6,292 bases of DNA, from positions 187,632 to 193,923 of the forward strand of contig CABIXN010000003.1 of NCBI GenBank assembly GCA_902362715.1. The letters are read 5' to 3'. Source of the stretch: Lachnospiraceae bacterium. GTDB taxonomy: Bacteria; Bacillota; Clostridia; Lachnospirales; Lachnospiraceae. Positions 1-6,292 of the stretch are shown here, one piece after another. The notes under the pieces are model-generated. The model was not told the DNA's origin. It worked only from the letters and a program-made list of their open reading frames with translations, and made no database searches. Position 1 is the first letter of the stretch, and every line of letters starts with the position of its first letter. Made by a program: the position numbers and the translations under genes.

Positions 1-1754
1 CCCATCATACACTCCAGAGAAAGATACAGCGTCAGTTCCTCATCCGAGGTATCCGTTTTAAACAGACCGGCCAGATACAGACTTAAAAATAGATTGACCA
101 GACTAAAGACCGGTACCTGCTGGGTCAGGGACCATTGATGCCAGCCGGAAAACAAATCTATGGCCAGGTAAAAAATACTTGTCCACAGAAAACGGGTAAA
201 CAGCCTTCGCAGAATACTGCTCTTAATCAGCATACCCCGGACAACTCCGTTCCAGATAAATATCGTGTTTATACCCATAATCAGGAACCAGTAGTTCTGG
301 TTGTCTGTAAGGAGATAAACAATGGCATAGGTGATCATTGCTATGATACATATAATATTGGAAATTTTTAAAAAATTTGAAACCCTGTGGGATTCCTGCT
401 TTGGAACCGGGAATACATCTTCCTTTTTTTCCTTACGATCAACAGAAGGGTCTGCAACATAAACATCCTGTCCGGGCCTGGATGGATTTTTGCCCGGAAT
501 ACATCGAGCCGGTGTATTTGTGTGAATTTCTACCGGAATACCAAGCTCTTCTAACTGATGAAAAAAAGTATAAACAGTTGTTACATCTGTAAATGCTTCT
601 GTAAATCCCAGAGTCAGCCGGTCCTTATAGGAACAGCATTCCGCCTGAATAGTCAGCGTGGATGAATACACCCCGATTTGTTCGATATAGGGATCAAAGC
701 ATTCCGGCATCACAATTTTTCCCAGGTTGGAAAAGCATCCGGTAACAAAACGTTTTGCCATAAAATTGCAGAACTGCAGGCCCGGATCCTTTAAAAAAAT
801 TGGAACCAGACGCATGGGGACATTCCGTTCAAAAGAACCCAGGGAATTAATTTTCCCAAGAAGATTTTCTTTTGTAATGGTTTCGGAAAATTCCTTTGAG
901 ATACATGCACAGATCATTTCTAGAGAATCGTCTCGGCCCTTGGGTTTATAAGTGACGGGCAGTATGGCAAAAAAGTTTCTTGTAGTTTCCGAAGGGAAAA
1001 AGTTTCTAAGGTTAATGGGTATATCAATAACAAGAGACTTTTTCAGATCTCTGTCGGACATTTGGCTGATAAAAGATCTGATAAGAACTGCCACCAGAAA
1101 TTCAGTCATTGTAGCATGATAATTATGTGCCAGTTCCAGAATTTTTTTTGTGGATACAACTCCCTCTGTAACGTTGATATCCAGATCGGGACGCCTTTTC
1201 CCCCTGAGAAGCCAGACCAGCCCCCTTTTTTTGGAACGGGGATCCTTTTCGCCGGTATAATATTCCTCAAAGGCATCTGAGTCAAGCTCTGTAATAGACA
1301 GCGGATTTTGAATCAGCGGATCGTTTACGGGCAGCGTTCCGGGATACAGAATATTAAAATAGGCAGCCAGAATAAATTTTAAAAACTCTATGGTGCCGGC
1401 GCCGTCGGCCAGTACATGGAAAACCTCAATATTAATTCTTTTTTTGAAATAGGTTACTTTAAAAAGAAGCTCATGGTGTCCGGATTTATAAATATGAGAG
1501 CAGGGTGACTGGCTCTCCGGCTCCACTTTTGGACGTTTGCTGCTGTTCTCCAGATAGTACCAGAACAGTCCTTTGCGCAGTATTTTCAGAAAATGAGGAA
1601 ACTGGCGGACCGCCTGGTCAACAGCCCTTTGCAGTACCTGTGGCTGAACATTTTTTGTTAACTGACAGTAAAACCGGAATACACGGGTTTCTGATTGTTC
1701 TATAGTAGAAGGAAAAATCTTGGCGGCATTGTCAAGTTTATTCCATTTTTTCAT
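1..1754 (-). CDS. Alcohol acetyltransferase-like (condensation-fold) protein with C-terminal membrane tail, partial
   Basis: The frame is open from an ATG at 1754 to the left edge, giving 584 visible codons and no stop, so the C-terminus is missing. A GGGGGAA ribosome site lies at about 1761-1767. Residues 1-405 resemble the CoA-dependent acyltransferase superfamily (alcohol acetyltransferase, condensation domain, Pap and WS/DGAT enzymes). The start MKKWNKLDNAAKIFP is typical of the Lachnospiraceae proteins annotated as alcohol acetyltransferase. The active-site motif is HVLADG at 113-118 (H113, D117); the first His of the longer HHxxxDG form is Phe112. A structural motif IPINLR sits at 245-250 and SNLG at 342-345. 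Residues 406-460 are a polar linker. Four hydrophobic segments follow, at about 465-482, 488-505, 519-537 and 548-565, so the enzyme is probably membrane-anchored. This tail, with GWHQWSL at 537-543, recalls the DUF6320 proteins often encoded next to such enzymes. Acyl donor and acceptor cannot be told. The gene has its own promoter, divergent from valS. Confidence 0.85.
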   Translation of the reverse strand, partial: MKKWNKLDNAAKIFPSTIEQSETRVFRFYCQLTKNVQPQVLQRAVDQAVRQFPHFLKILRKGLFWYYLENSSKRPKVEPESQSPCSHIYKSGHHELLFKVTYFKKRINIEVFHVLADGAGTIEFLKFILAAYFNILYPGTLPVNDPLIQNPLSITELDSDAFEEYYTGEKDPRSKKRGLVWLLRGKRRPDLDINVTEGVVSTKKILELAHNYHATMTEFLVAVLIRSFISQMSDRDLKKSLVIDIPINLRNFFPSETTRNFFAILPVTYKPKGRDDSLEMICACISKEFSETITKENLLGKINSLGSFERNVPMRLVPIFLKDPGLQFCNFMAKRFVTGCFSNLGKIVMPECFDPYIEQIGVYSSTLTIQAECCSYKDRLTLGFTEAFTDVTTVYTFFHQLEELGIPVEIHTNTPARCIPGKNPSRPGQDVYVADPSVDRKEKKEDVFPVPKQESHRVSNFLKISNIICIIAMITYAIVYLLTDNQNYWFLIMGINTIFIWNGVVRGMLIKSSILRRLFTRFLWTSIFYLAIDLFSGWHQWSLTQQVPVFSLVNLFLSLYLAGLFKTDTSDEELTLYLSLECMM

Positions 1755-1851
1755 ATTTGCTTCCCCCTGATTTTATTTCCTTTCATGGGAATTACTGCAT
1801 TGCAGCCCGCCGGAGCGGAGAATGCACAAATACATTCCTGATTCCATTCAT
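1755..1851 (-). promoter_or_regulatory. 5' leader of the acyltransferase-like gene with small inverted repeats
   Basis: This untranslated stretch holds two small inverted repeats: GAATG at 1820-1824 with CATTC at 1833-1837, and the 11-base palindrome CTGCATTGCAG at 1795-1805. The second is too tight to fold as an RNA hairpin. No terminator, riboswitch core or short coding frame with a ribosome site was recognised. The ribosome binding site is at its gene-proximal end. Any regulatory role is a guess. Confidence 0.3.
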
Positions 1852-1858
1852 TCCCTTT

Positions 1859-1887
1859 AGTTTAAAAGTATGCAGGGCCGGTGTCAA
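1859..1887 (-). promoter_or_regulatory. Sigma-A promoter of the acyltransferase-like gene
   Basis: On the minus strand a perfect -35 box TTGACA (1887-1882) is followed by a 17-base spacer and the -10 box TAAACT (1864-1859), which matches four of six consensus bases. Transcription should start near 1852 and give a leader of about 98 bases before the ATG at 1754. Its -35 box is 38 bases from that of the divergent valS promoter, so a protein bound between them could affect both. Confidence 0.7.
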
Positions 1888-1925
1888 TTGAAAAGTAGAA
1901 AAAAGAAACAAGTTTTGCCAGATGC

Positions 1926-1954
1926 TTGACAAGGCGCCGCCGGTTGACTATGAT
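1926..1954 (+). promoter_or_regulatory. Sigma-A promoter of valS
   Basis: A perfect -35 box TTGACA (1926-1931), a 17-base spacer and the -10 box TATGAT (1949-1954, five of six consensus bases) form a strong housekeeping promoter. The predicted start is near 1961, giving a leader of about 372 bases before the valS ATG. A weaker candidate closer to the T-box, TTTAAG (2005-2010) and TATACA (2028-2033) with 17-base spacing, cannot be excluded as a second start. Confidence 0.8.
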
Positions 1955-1962
1955 TAGGAATA

Positions 1963-2013
1963 GATCTTAAAAGGGAATGAACAAAGTGCAGTATGTTTTC
2001 TGCGTTTAAGATC
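1963..2013 (+). promoter_or_regulatory. Extra hairpin at the 5' end of the valS leader, upstream of T-box Stem I
   Basis: GATCTTAAA (1963-1971) pairs perfectly with TTTAAGATC (2005-2013). Inside it GCAG (1988-1991) can pair with CTGC (2000-2003). The stem starts within two or three bases of the predicted transcription start. It is not part of the conserved T-box core, which begins around 2057. It could protect the 5' end of the transcript or simply be spacer, and its left strand overlaps the right arm of the 12-bp inverted repeat. Confidence 0.45.
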
Positions 2014-2244
2014 CTTTCATATATTTTTATACAGGTTGAAACAGAAAATACAAAAAAGTAATGAGAAAGAGGAGTACTCATGATAACGCCCTCAGAGAGG
2101 ATGAACCCAGGCTGTAAGCTCATCCGGCAGAAGTGTTATGAGGAAGGTAGCTTTTGAACTGGATGGCTGAACCCTGCAGGTAAGTAAGCGATCCCGGTTA
2201 ATTCCCGTTATAGAATGTTAAAGATACATGATTTTTCATGTAAT

Positions 2245-2273
2245 AAAGGTGGTACCGCGGATTTTCGCCCTTT
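2245..2273 (+). promoter_or_regulatory. T-box antiterminator
   Basis: AAAGG (2245-2249) pairs with CCTTT (2269-2273), and GCG (2257-2259) pairs with CGC (2266-2268). This leaves the seven-base bulge TGGTACC (2250-2256) that holds the tRNA acceptor-end. The variable base of TGGN is T2253, which would pair with an A discriminator, as expected for tRNA-Val. The 3' strand is shared with the terminator 5' arm, so the two structures exclude each other. Confidence 0.93.
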
Positions 2274-2302
2274 CTGATTTTACAGTCAGGAAGGCTTTTT
2301 TT
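2267..2302 (+). terminator. Intrinsic terminator of the valS T-box leader
   Basis: GCCCTTTCTGA (2267-2277) pairs with TCAGGAAGGC (2286-2295) as a ten-pair stem with one bulged C and an eight-base loop. Seven T residues follow directly (2296-2302). It ends 30 bases before the valS ATG and should stop transcription when tRNA-Val is fully charged. Confidence 0.93.
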
Positions 2303-2332
2303 GATTATTTAAAAAAATAAGGAGAGCAAGAT

Positions 2333-4981
2333 ATGAGCAGAGAGCTGGAAAAGACATACAGCCCCAAAGACCTGGAGGGGCGTCTGTACAAAAAATGGGA
2401 AAAAAATAAATATTTTCATGCAAAGGCGGATAAGAGTAAGAAGCCATTTACCATTGTTATGCCGCCGCCAAATATAACCGGACAGCTGCATATGGGACAT
2501 GCTCTTGATAATACCATGCAGGATATTTTAATCCGTTATAAAAGGATGCAGGGCTATTCCGCGCTGTGGCAGCCGGGGACAGACCATGCGGCCATTGCTA
2601 CAGAAGTAAAAGTAATTGACAAATTAAAAAAACAGGGAATTCAAAAGTCTGATCTGACAAGAGAGGAATTTTTAAAACATGCCTGGGACTGGAAAGAGGA
2701 ATACGGCGGAAGGATTGTGAATCAGCTGAAAAAGCTGGGCTCTTCCGCAGACTGGGACAGAGAACGTTTTACTATGGACGAAGGCTGTTCCGAAGCTGTG
2801 AAGGAAGTATTTATCCGCTTGTATGAAAAAGGATATATTTATAAAGGCTCCAGAATTATCAACTGGTGTCCTGTGTGCAAAACATCTATATCTGATGCGG
2901 AGGTAGAACATCAGGAGCAGGCAGGCCATTTCTGGCATATTAAATATCCCATTGCCGGGGAAGAGGGAAAATATGTGGAGATCGCCACAACCAGGCCGGA
3001 AACCATGCTGGGAGATACTGCAGTGGCAGTGAATCCGGATGATGACCGGTATAAAGATCTGGTAGGAAAAATGCTGATTCTGCCAATCGTAAACAAGGAA
3101 ATTCCCGTGGTTGCAGACGCATATGTAGATAAAGAATTTGGAACCGGATGTGTAAAAATCACACCGGCTCATGACCCAAATGACTTTGAGGTTGGAAAAC
3201 GGCATCATCTGCCTGAGATTAATGTGATGAATGATGATGCTACTATCAATGAAAACGGCGGTATTTATGCGGGCATGGACCGCTATGAAGCCAGAAGAGC
3301 GATTGTAGCGAAGCTGGATGAGCTGGGACTGCTGGTCCGGGTGGAAGATCACAGCCACAATGTAGGAACTCATGACCGCTGTAAATCAACGGTAGAACCC
3401 ATGGTAAAACCCCAGTGGTTTGTAAAGATGGATGAGCTGGCAAAACCTGCCATAGAAGCGCTGAAATCCGGACGTCTGAAATTTGTGCCGGAAAGCTTCG
3501 GAAAAACTTATATGCACTGGCTGGAAGGCATTCGTGACTGGTGTATTTCCCGTCAGCTCTGGTGGGGACACCGGATACCGGCCTATTACTGTCAGGAGTG
3601 CGGTGAAATGACAGTTGCAAAGGATAAGCCGGAAAAATGTCCCAAATGCGGCTGTACGCATATGGTGCAGGATGAAGATACTCTGGATACCTGGTTTTCA
3701 TCAGCCCTCTGGCCGTTTTCAACCCTTGGCTGGCCGGAAAAAACAGAAGAGCTGGATTATTTTTATCCAACCGATGTGCTGGTAACCGGTTACGATATTA
3801 TTTTCTTCTGGGTCATCCGCATGGTATTTTCTGCACTGGAACAGACGGGAACAGAGCCCTTCCATACAGTATTAATCCATGGTCTTGTGAGGGATTCTCA
3901 GGGAAGAAAGATGAGTAAGTCCCTTGGAAACGGAATTGACCCGCTGGAAGTGATTGATAAATATGGTGCGGATGCCCTGCGTCTGACCCTGATGACGGGA
4001 AATGCCCCGGGAAATGATATGCGTTTCTACTGGGAGAGAGTAGAGGCCAGCCGTAATTTTGCCAATAAAGTATGGAATGCCTCCAGATTTATAATGATGA
4101 ATCTGGGTGAGGAAGAAATAAAGGAGCCGGATTTTAAAGATTTAAAACCTGCAGATCAGTGGATTTTGTCCCGGGTAAATACGCTGGCAAAAGATGTAAC
4201 AGAGAATATGGATAAGTATGAGCTTGGTATTGCAGTTCAGAAAGTCTATGATTTTATATGGGAAGAGTTCTGCGACTGGTATATTGAGCTGGCAAAAGTC
4301 CGTATGTACAACCGGGAGGATCCTCAGATGAAAGCAGACAGTGCGCTTTGGACATTAAAAACAGTTCTGACCAATGCATTAAAACTGCTGCATCCCTACA
4401 TGCCGTTTTTAACAGAGGAGATATTCTGTACCCTGCACCCGGAAGAAGAGACAATTATGCTGTCTGACTGGCCGGTATATCAGGAAGCATGGCATTTTGC
4501 AAAGGCGGAGGACGCTATTGAGAAATTAAAAGTTCTGGTAAAGGGCGTACGTAATCTGCGGGCGGAAATGGATGTTCCTCCAAGCAGAAAAGCAAGCTTT
4601 TACATGGTTTCAGAGGATGAGGGGCTGTTAGAAGAATATGACAGATTAAAAGAAAACTACGGACATCTCTTTGGCGCGGCTGCATTTGCAGTTCAAAAAG
4701 ATAAAGCCGGAGTTCCGGATAACGCAGTGTCTGTTGTGATACCAAATGCCGTTGTGTATGTTCCCCTTGAAGATCTGGTGGATATGGCCAAAGAAAAAGA
4801 ACGTCTGGAAAAGGAAAAAGCGAAACTTCAAAAAGAACTGGCCCGCTCTAATGGGATGCTGAAAAATGAGAAATTTTTAAGCAAGGCTCCGGCGGCAAAA
4901 GTAGAAGAAGAGAAAGTAAAGCTTGAGAAATATAAACAGATGATGGCAGATGTAGAAGAGCGTCTGGCACAGATTCAATAG
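2333..4981 (+). CDS. valS: Valyl-tRNA synthetase (EC 6.1.1.9)
   Basis: This cytosolic class I aminoacyl-tRNA synthetase joins valine to tRNA-Val using ATP and hydrolyses mischarged Thr-tRNA-Val. The 882 residues are the usual full length. The catalytic domain has the HIGH motif as HMGH (53-56, after PPPNITG) and KMSKS at 526-530. The inserted CP1 editing domain spans about 180-345 and carries HDPND at 280-284. Cysteine pairs at 179/182 and 420/423 with 436/439 look like zinc-ribbon sites. The anticodon-binding helical domain starts near DQW (608-610) and includes CDWY (647-650). Residues 812-882 form the charged coiled-coil arm, with the conserved NEKFLSKAP at 845-853. The ATG at 2333 is chosen because AAGGAGA (2319-2325) sits seven bases upstream and the N-terminus matches the family. 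Control is by the T-box leader. folC follows 67 bases downstream on the same strand. No frameshift or missing key residue was seen. Confidence 0.98.
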   Translation: MSRELEKTYSPKDLEGRLYKKWEKNKYFHAKADKSKKPFTIVMPPPNITGQLHMGHALDNTMQDILIRYKRMQGYSALWQPGTDHAAIATEVKVIDKLKKQGIQKSDLTREEFLKHAWDWKEEYGGRIVNQLKKLGSSADWDRERFTMDEGCSEAVKEVFIRLYEKGYIYKGSRIINWCPVCKTSISDAEVEHQEQAGHFWHIKYPIAGEEGKYVEIATTRPETMLGDTAVAVNPDDDRYKDLVGKMLILPIVNKEIPVVADAYVDKEFGTGCVKITPAHDPNDFEVGKRHHLPEINVMNDDATINENGGIYAGMDRYEARRAIVAKLDELGLLVRVEDHSHNVGTHDRCKSTVEPMVKPQWFVKMDELAKPAIEALKSGRLKFVPESFGKTYMHWLEGIRDWCISRQLWWGHRIPAYYCQECGEMTVAKDKPEKCPKCGCTHMVQDEDTLDTWFSSALWPFSTLGWPEKTEELDYFYPTDVLVTGYDIIFFWVIRMVFSALEQTGTEPFHTVLIHGLVRDSQGRKMSKSLGNGIDPLEVIDKYGADALRLTLMTGNAPGNDMRFYWERVEASRNFANKVWNASRFIMMNLGEEEIKEPDFKDLKPADQWILSRVNTLAKDVTENMDKYELGIAVQKVYDFIWEEFCDWYIELAKVRMYNREDPQMKADSALWTLKTVLTNALKLLHPYMPFLTEEIFCTLHPEEETIMLSDWPVYQEAWHFAKAEDAIEKLKVLVKGVRNLRAEMDVPPSRKASFYMVSEDEGLLEEYDRLKENYGHLFGAAAFAVQKDKAGVPDNAVSVVIPNAVVYVPLEDLVDMAKEKERLEKEKAKLQKELARSNGMLKNEKFLSKAPAAKVEEEKVKLEKYKQMMADVEERLAQIQ

Positions 4982-4988
4982 AGGAAAC

Positions 4989-5022
4989 GGGGAGATTTTG
5001 CGGACTGCAACGTCTCCCTTTT
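4989..5022 (+). terminator. Terminator-like hairpin between valS and folC
   Basis: GGGAGA (4990-4995) pairs with TCTCCC (5013-5018), and within it TTGC (4998-5001) pairs with GCAA (5007-5010) around the loop GGACT. The two helices are separated by a TT/CG internal loop. TTTT and then CTTTCT follow. The T run is short and interrupted, so this is probably a weak terminator or attenuator, or an mRNA 3'-end stabiliser, rather than a full stop. No strong promoter was seen between it and folC. Confidence 0.6.
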
Positions 5023-5048
5023 CTTTCTGAAAATAAACAGGAGCAGTT

Positions 5049-6292
5049 ATGAGAGATAAATTTCAACAGGCGGTAGAGTATCTTTATCAGATTCCGAGAT
5101 TTACAACAAAAAACAGTCTGGAACATACAAAAAAATTTTTAAAGGAACTGAGCTCCCCCCAGGAAAAATTTAAGATCATTCATGTGGCGGGCACTAATGG
5201 CAAGGGAAGTGTCTGCATGTTTTTAAACAGCATCCTTTTAAACGCCAAAAAGACGGTGGGGATGTTTACTTCGCCCCATCTTGTGGATATCCGGGAGCGG
5301 TTTGTAATCAATGGCAGGATGTGCAGCAAAAGGGATTTTCTGGAGGCCTATGAAACAGTACAAAAAACAGCCCTTTATTTTGAACAGAAAAATTTTGGAC
5401 ACCCTACATTTTTCGAGTTTATTTTTGCAATGGGTATGTTATTATTCTGCAAGGCTGATGTTGAGTATGTTGTTTTGGAAACCGGTCTTGGGGGGCGTCT
5501 GGATGCCACAAACAGTATTTCTTCTCCTATTATGACTGTTCTGACTTCTGTCAGCCTGGACCATACGGAGATTTTGGGGGATACCATTGAAAAGATTGCG
5601 GCTGAGAAGGCCGGAATTTTAAAGCCGGGGGTTCCTGTGGTGTATGACAGTACCGACAGCAGAGCTTCAGAAGTAATCAAAGAGAGTGCCTGCAGACTGG
5701 GCTGTCCGGCAGTGCCTGTAGATGCCGGAATGTGCGCAATCCACGAATTTAAGAATAAATTCATTGATTTTTCCCTTTTTACTGAGTATGATAGTGGAAC
5801 AAGATGGAAAATACCATTTGTATCTGAGTATCAGGCAGTAAATGCAGCTCTGGCAATTACCGCTGTGCGGTTATTAGAAAAAGAGATTTCTGTGGATACC
5901 GGACAGATAAAGGCGGGGCTTATGGCGGCTGTCTGGCCTGGACGGATGGAAGAGGTTCTGCCGGAGATATATCTGGACGGAGCACATAATACAGCCGGTA
6001 TCCGGGAATTTATAAAAACAGTAAAGTTTTTGTGCCGGCAGGATACACTTCCCCCGCTGCTTTTATTTTCTATGGTAAAAGAAAAGGATTATCATAAAGC
6101 AGTTAGAATACTTGCCCAAGAGATAAGGTGGGCTGATATAGCAGTAACAGCCGTGCCTAATCAGCGGGGAATTATGGCAGGGCAGCTGCAGGATGTATTT
6201 AAAAAGGACGTGGGATGCCGGGTGACGGCCGCGCCGGATTACAGAACTGCTTTTGATTCCGTATATAAGGAAAAACAAAAAGGACAGAAACT
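5049..6292 (+). CDS. folC: Bifunctional folylpolyglutamate synthase/dihydrofolate synthase, partial (3' end cut)
   Basis: This Mur-ligase-family cytosolic enzyme adds glutamate to folates using ATP and in many bacteria also makes dihydrofolate from dihydropteroate. The visible 414 codons are open to the window edge; family members are usually about 420-440 residues, so only the last few dozen are missing. Motifs in order: P-loop GTNGKGS (48-54), TSPHL (74-78), ETGLGGRLDATN (144-155), LDHTEILG (170-177), EKAGILKPG (186-194) with K187 as the likely carbamylated lysine, PGRME (297-301), and DGAHN (310-314) opening the C-terminal domain. The ATG at 5049 has AGGAG at 5039-5043, five bases upstream. 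The gene lies 67 bases after valS and probably shares its transcript, subject to the hairpin between them. Whether the enzyme has both activities cannot be read from sequence alone. Confidence 0.95.
   Translation, partial: MRDKFQQAVEYLYQIPRFTTKNSLEHTKKFLKELSSPQEKFKIIHVAGTNGKGSVCMFLNSILLNAKKTVGMFTSPHLVDIRERFVINGRMCSKRDFLEAYETVQKTALYFEQKNFGHPTFFEFIFAMGMLLFCKADVEYVVLETGLGGRLDATNSISSPIMTVLTSVSLDHTEILGDTIEKIAAEKAGILKPGVPVVYDSTDSRASEVIKESACRLGCPAVPVDAGMCAIHEFKNKFIDFSLFTEYDSGTRWKIPFVSEYQAVNAALAITAVRLLEKEISVDTGQIKAGLMAAVWPGRMEEVLPEIYLDGAHNTAGIREFIKTVKFLCRQDTLPPLLLFSMVKEKDYHKAVRILAQEIRWADIAVTAVPNQRGIMAGQLQDVFKKDVGCRVTAAPDYRTAFDSVYKEKQKGQK

Larger units (their letters stand above)
1847..1981. repeat. 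12-bp perfect inverted repeat bracketing the divergent promoters
   Basis: The left arm TTCATTCCCTTT (1847-1858) and the right arm AAAGGGAATGAA (1970-1981) are exact reverse complements separated by 111 bases. Both divergent promoters lie between the arms. The left arm begins one base past the -10 box of the minus-strand promoter and covers its start point. The right arm begins 15 bases past the valS -10 box. The arrangement could be a pair of operator sites for one regulator, but chance or an unrelated origin cannot be excluded. Confidence 0.45.
2057..2302 (+). promoter_or_regulatory. T-box riboswitch leader of valS (valine tRNA sensing)
   Basis: All main T-box parts can be placed. The base of Stem I is AGT/ACT (2057-2059 with 2158-2160) and AAAG/CTTT (2066-2069 with 2151-2154), with GA-rich bulges between them like a kink-turn. 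The specifier loop has AGTA at 2073-2076 opposite GAA at 2143-2145. The valine codon GTA at 2147-2149 is the best specifier, which fits the gene downstream. Above it, CTCAT and AACGC (2077-2081, 2085-2089) pair with 2133-2142, and the apical stem is GGATGA/TCATCC (2099-2104 with 2120-2125). A 7-bp stem with a TTTT loop at 2225-2242 looks like Stem III. The T-box sequence and terminator follow. In this family uncharged tRNA binds the specifier and the UGGN bulge, favouring antitermination when valine-charged tRNA is scarce. Confidence 0.95.

Noticed and set aside
135..1705. Several plus-strand frames of 66-78 codons (135-371, 377-592, 727-951, 1062-1280, 1505-1705)
   Set aside because: All lie opposite the continuous minus-strand acyltransferase-like frame, lack convincing ribosome sites and resemble no known protein.
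2036..2064. TTGAAA and TAATGA with 17-base spacing, like a promoter
   Set aside because: It would start transcription inside T-box Stem I and destroy the riboswitch, and the -10 box is poor.
1884..2123. A 79-codon minus-strand frame across the valS leader
   Set aside because: It is antisense to the promoter and T-box Stem I, whose structure explains the sequence, and there is no ribosome site or recognisable product.
2173..2180. The palindrome CCTGCAGG as a possible protein-binding site
   Set aside because: It falls in the linker/Stem II part of the T-box leader, where RNA structure is the simpler explanation.
2672..3373. A 233-codon open frame on the minus strand inside valS
   Set aside because: It lies wholly antisense to a highly conserved enzyme gene, has no family-like motif, and its composition follows from the valS codons.
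5375..5764. A 129-codon minus-strand frame inside folC
   Set aside because: It is antisense to conserved FolC motifs and shows no features of its own.
1..6292. Search for mobile elements, CRISPR arrays, tRNA genes, toxin-antitoxin or defence genes
   Set aside because: No transposase, spaced direct repeats, cloverleaf or matching gene pair was seen on either strand.

Overview
The window looks like chromosomal DNA of an anaerobic Firmicute, most likely a gut-type Clostridia member of the Lachnospiraceae. The evidence is an AT-leaning base composition, strong AGGAG-type ribosome binding sites, consensus sigma-A promoters, a tRNA-sensing T-box leader in front of valS, the valS-folC gene order, and an acyltransferase-like protein of a kind common in that family. 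This assignment is inference from style; there is no rRNA or marker phylogeny here.

Layout: positions 1-1754 hold a minus-strand gene that runs off the left edge. It encodes a condensation-fold (alcohol acetyltransferase-like) enzyme followed by a membrane tail. Positions 1755-2332 are a 578-base divergent control region. It has a promoter for each direction, a 12-bp inverted repeat that brackets both promoters, an extra hairpin at the start of the valS transcript, and a complete T-box with specifier loop, antiterminator and terminator. Positions 2333-4981 are a full-length valyl-tRNA synthetase gene (valS). After a 67-base gap with a terminator-like hairpin, folC (folylpolyglutamate/dihydrofolate synthase) starts at 5049 and runs off the right edge.

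How it works together: uncharged tRNA-Val should pair with the GUA specifier and the UGGU bulge of the leader, stabilise the antiterminator and let RNA polymerase continue into valS. Part of that transcription probably continues into folC, with the 4989-5022 hairpin able to lower the folC share. The left-hand gene is transcribed away from valS from its own promoter and has no obvious metabolic link to it.

No mobile element, CRISPR array, tRNA or rRNA gene was seen, and no wholly new system can be supported. The items most worth a second look are the fused architecture of the left-hand protein, the inverted repeat bracketing the divergent promoters, and the unusual 5' extension of the T-box leader.
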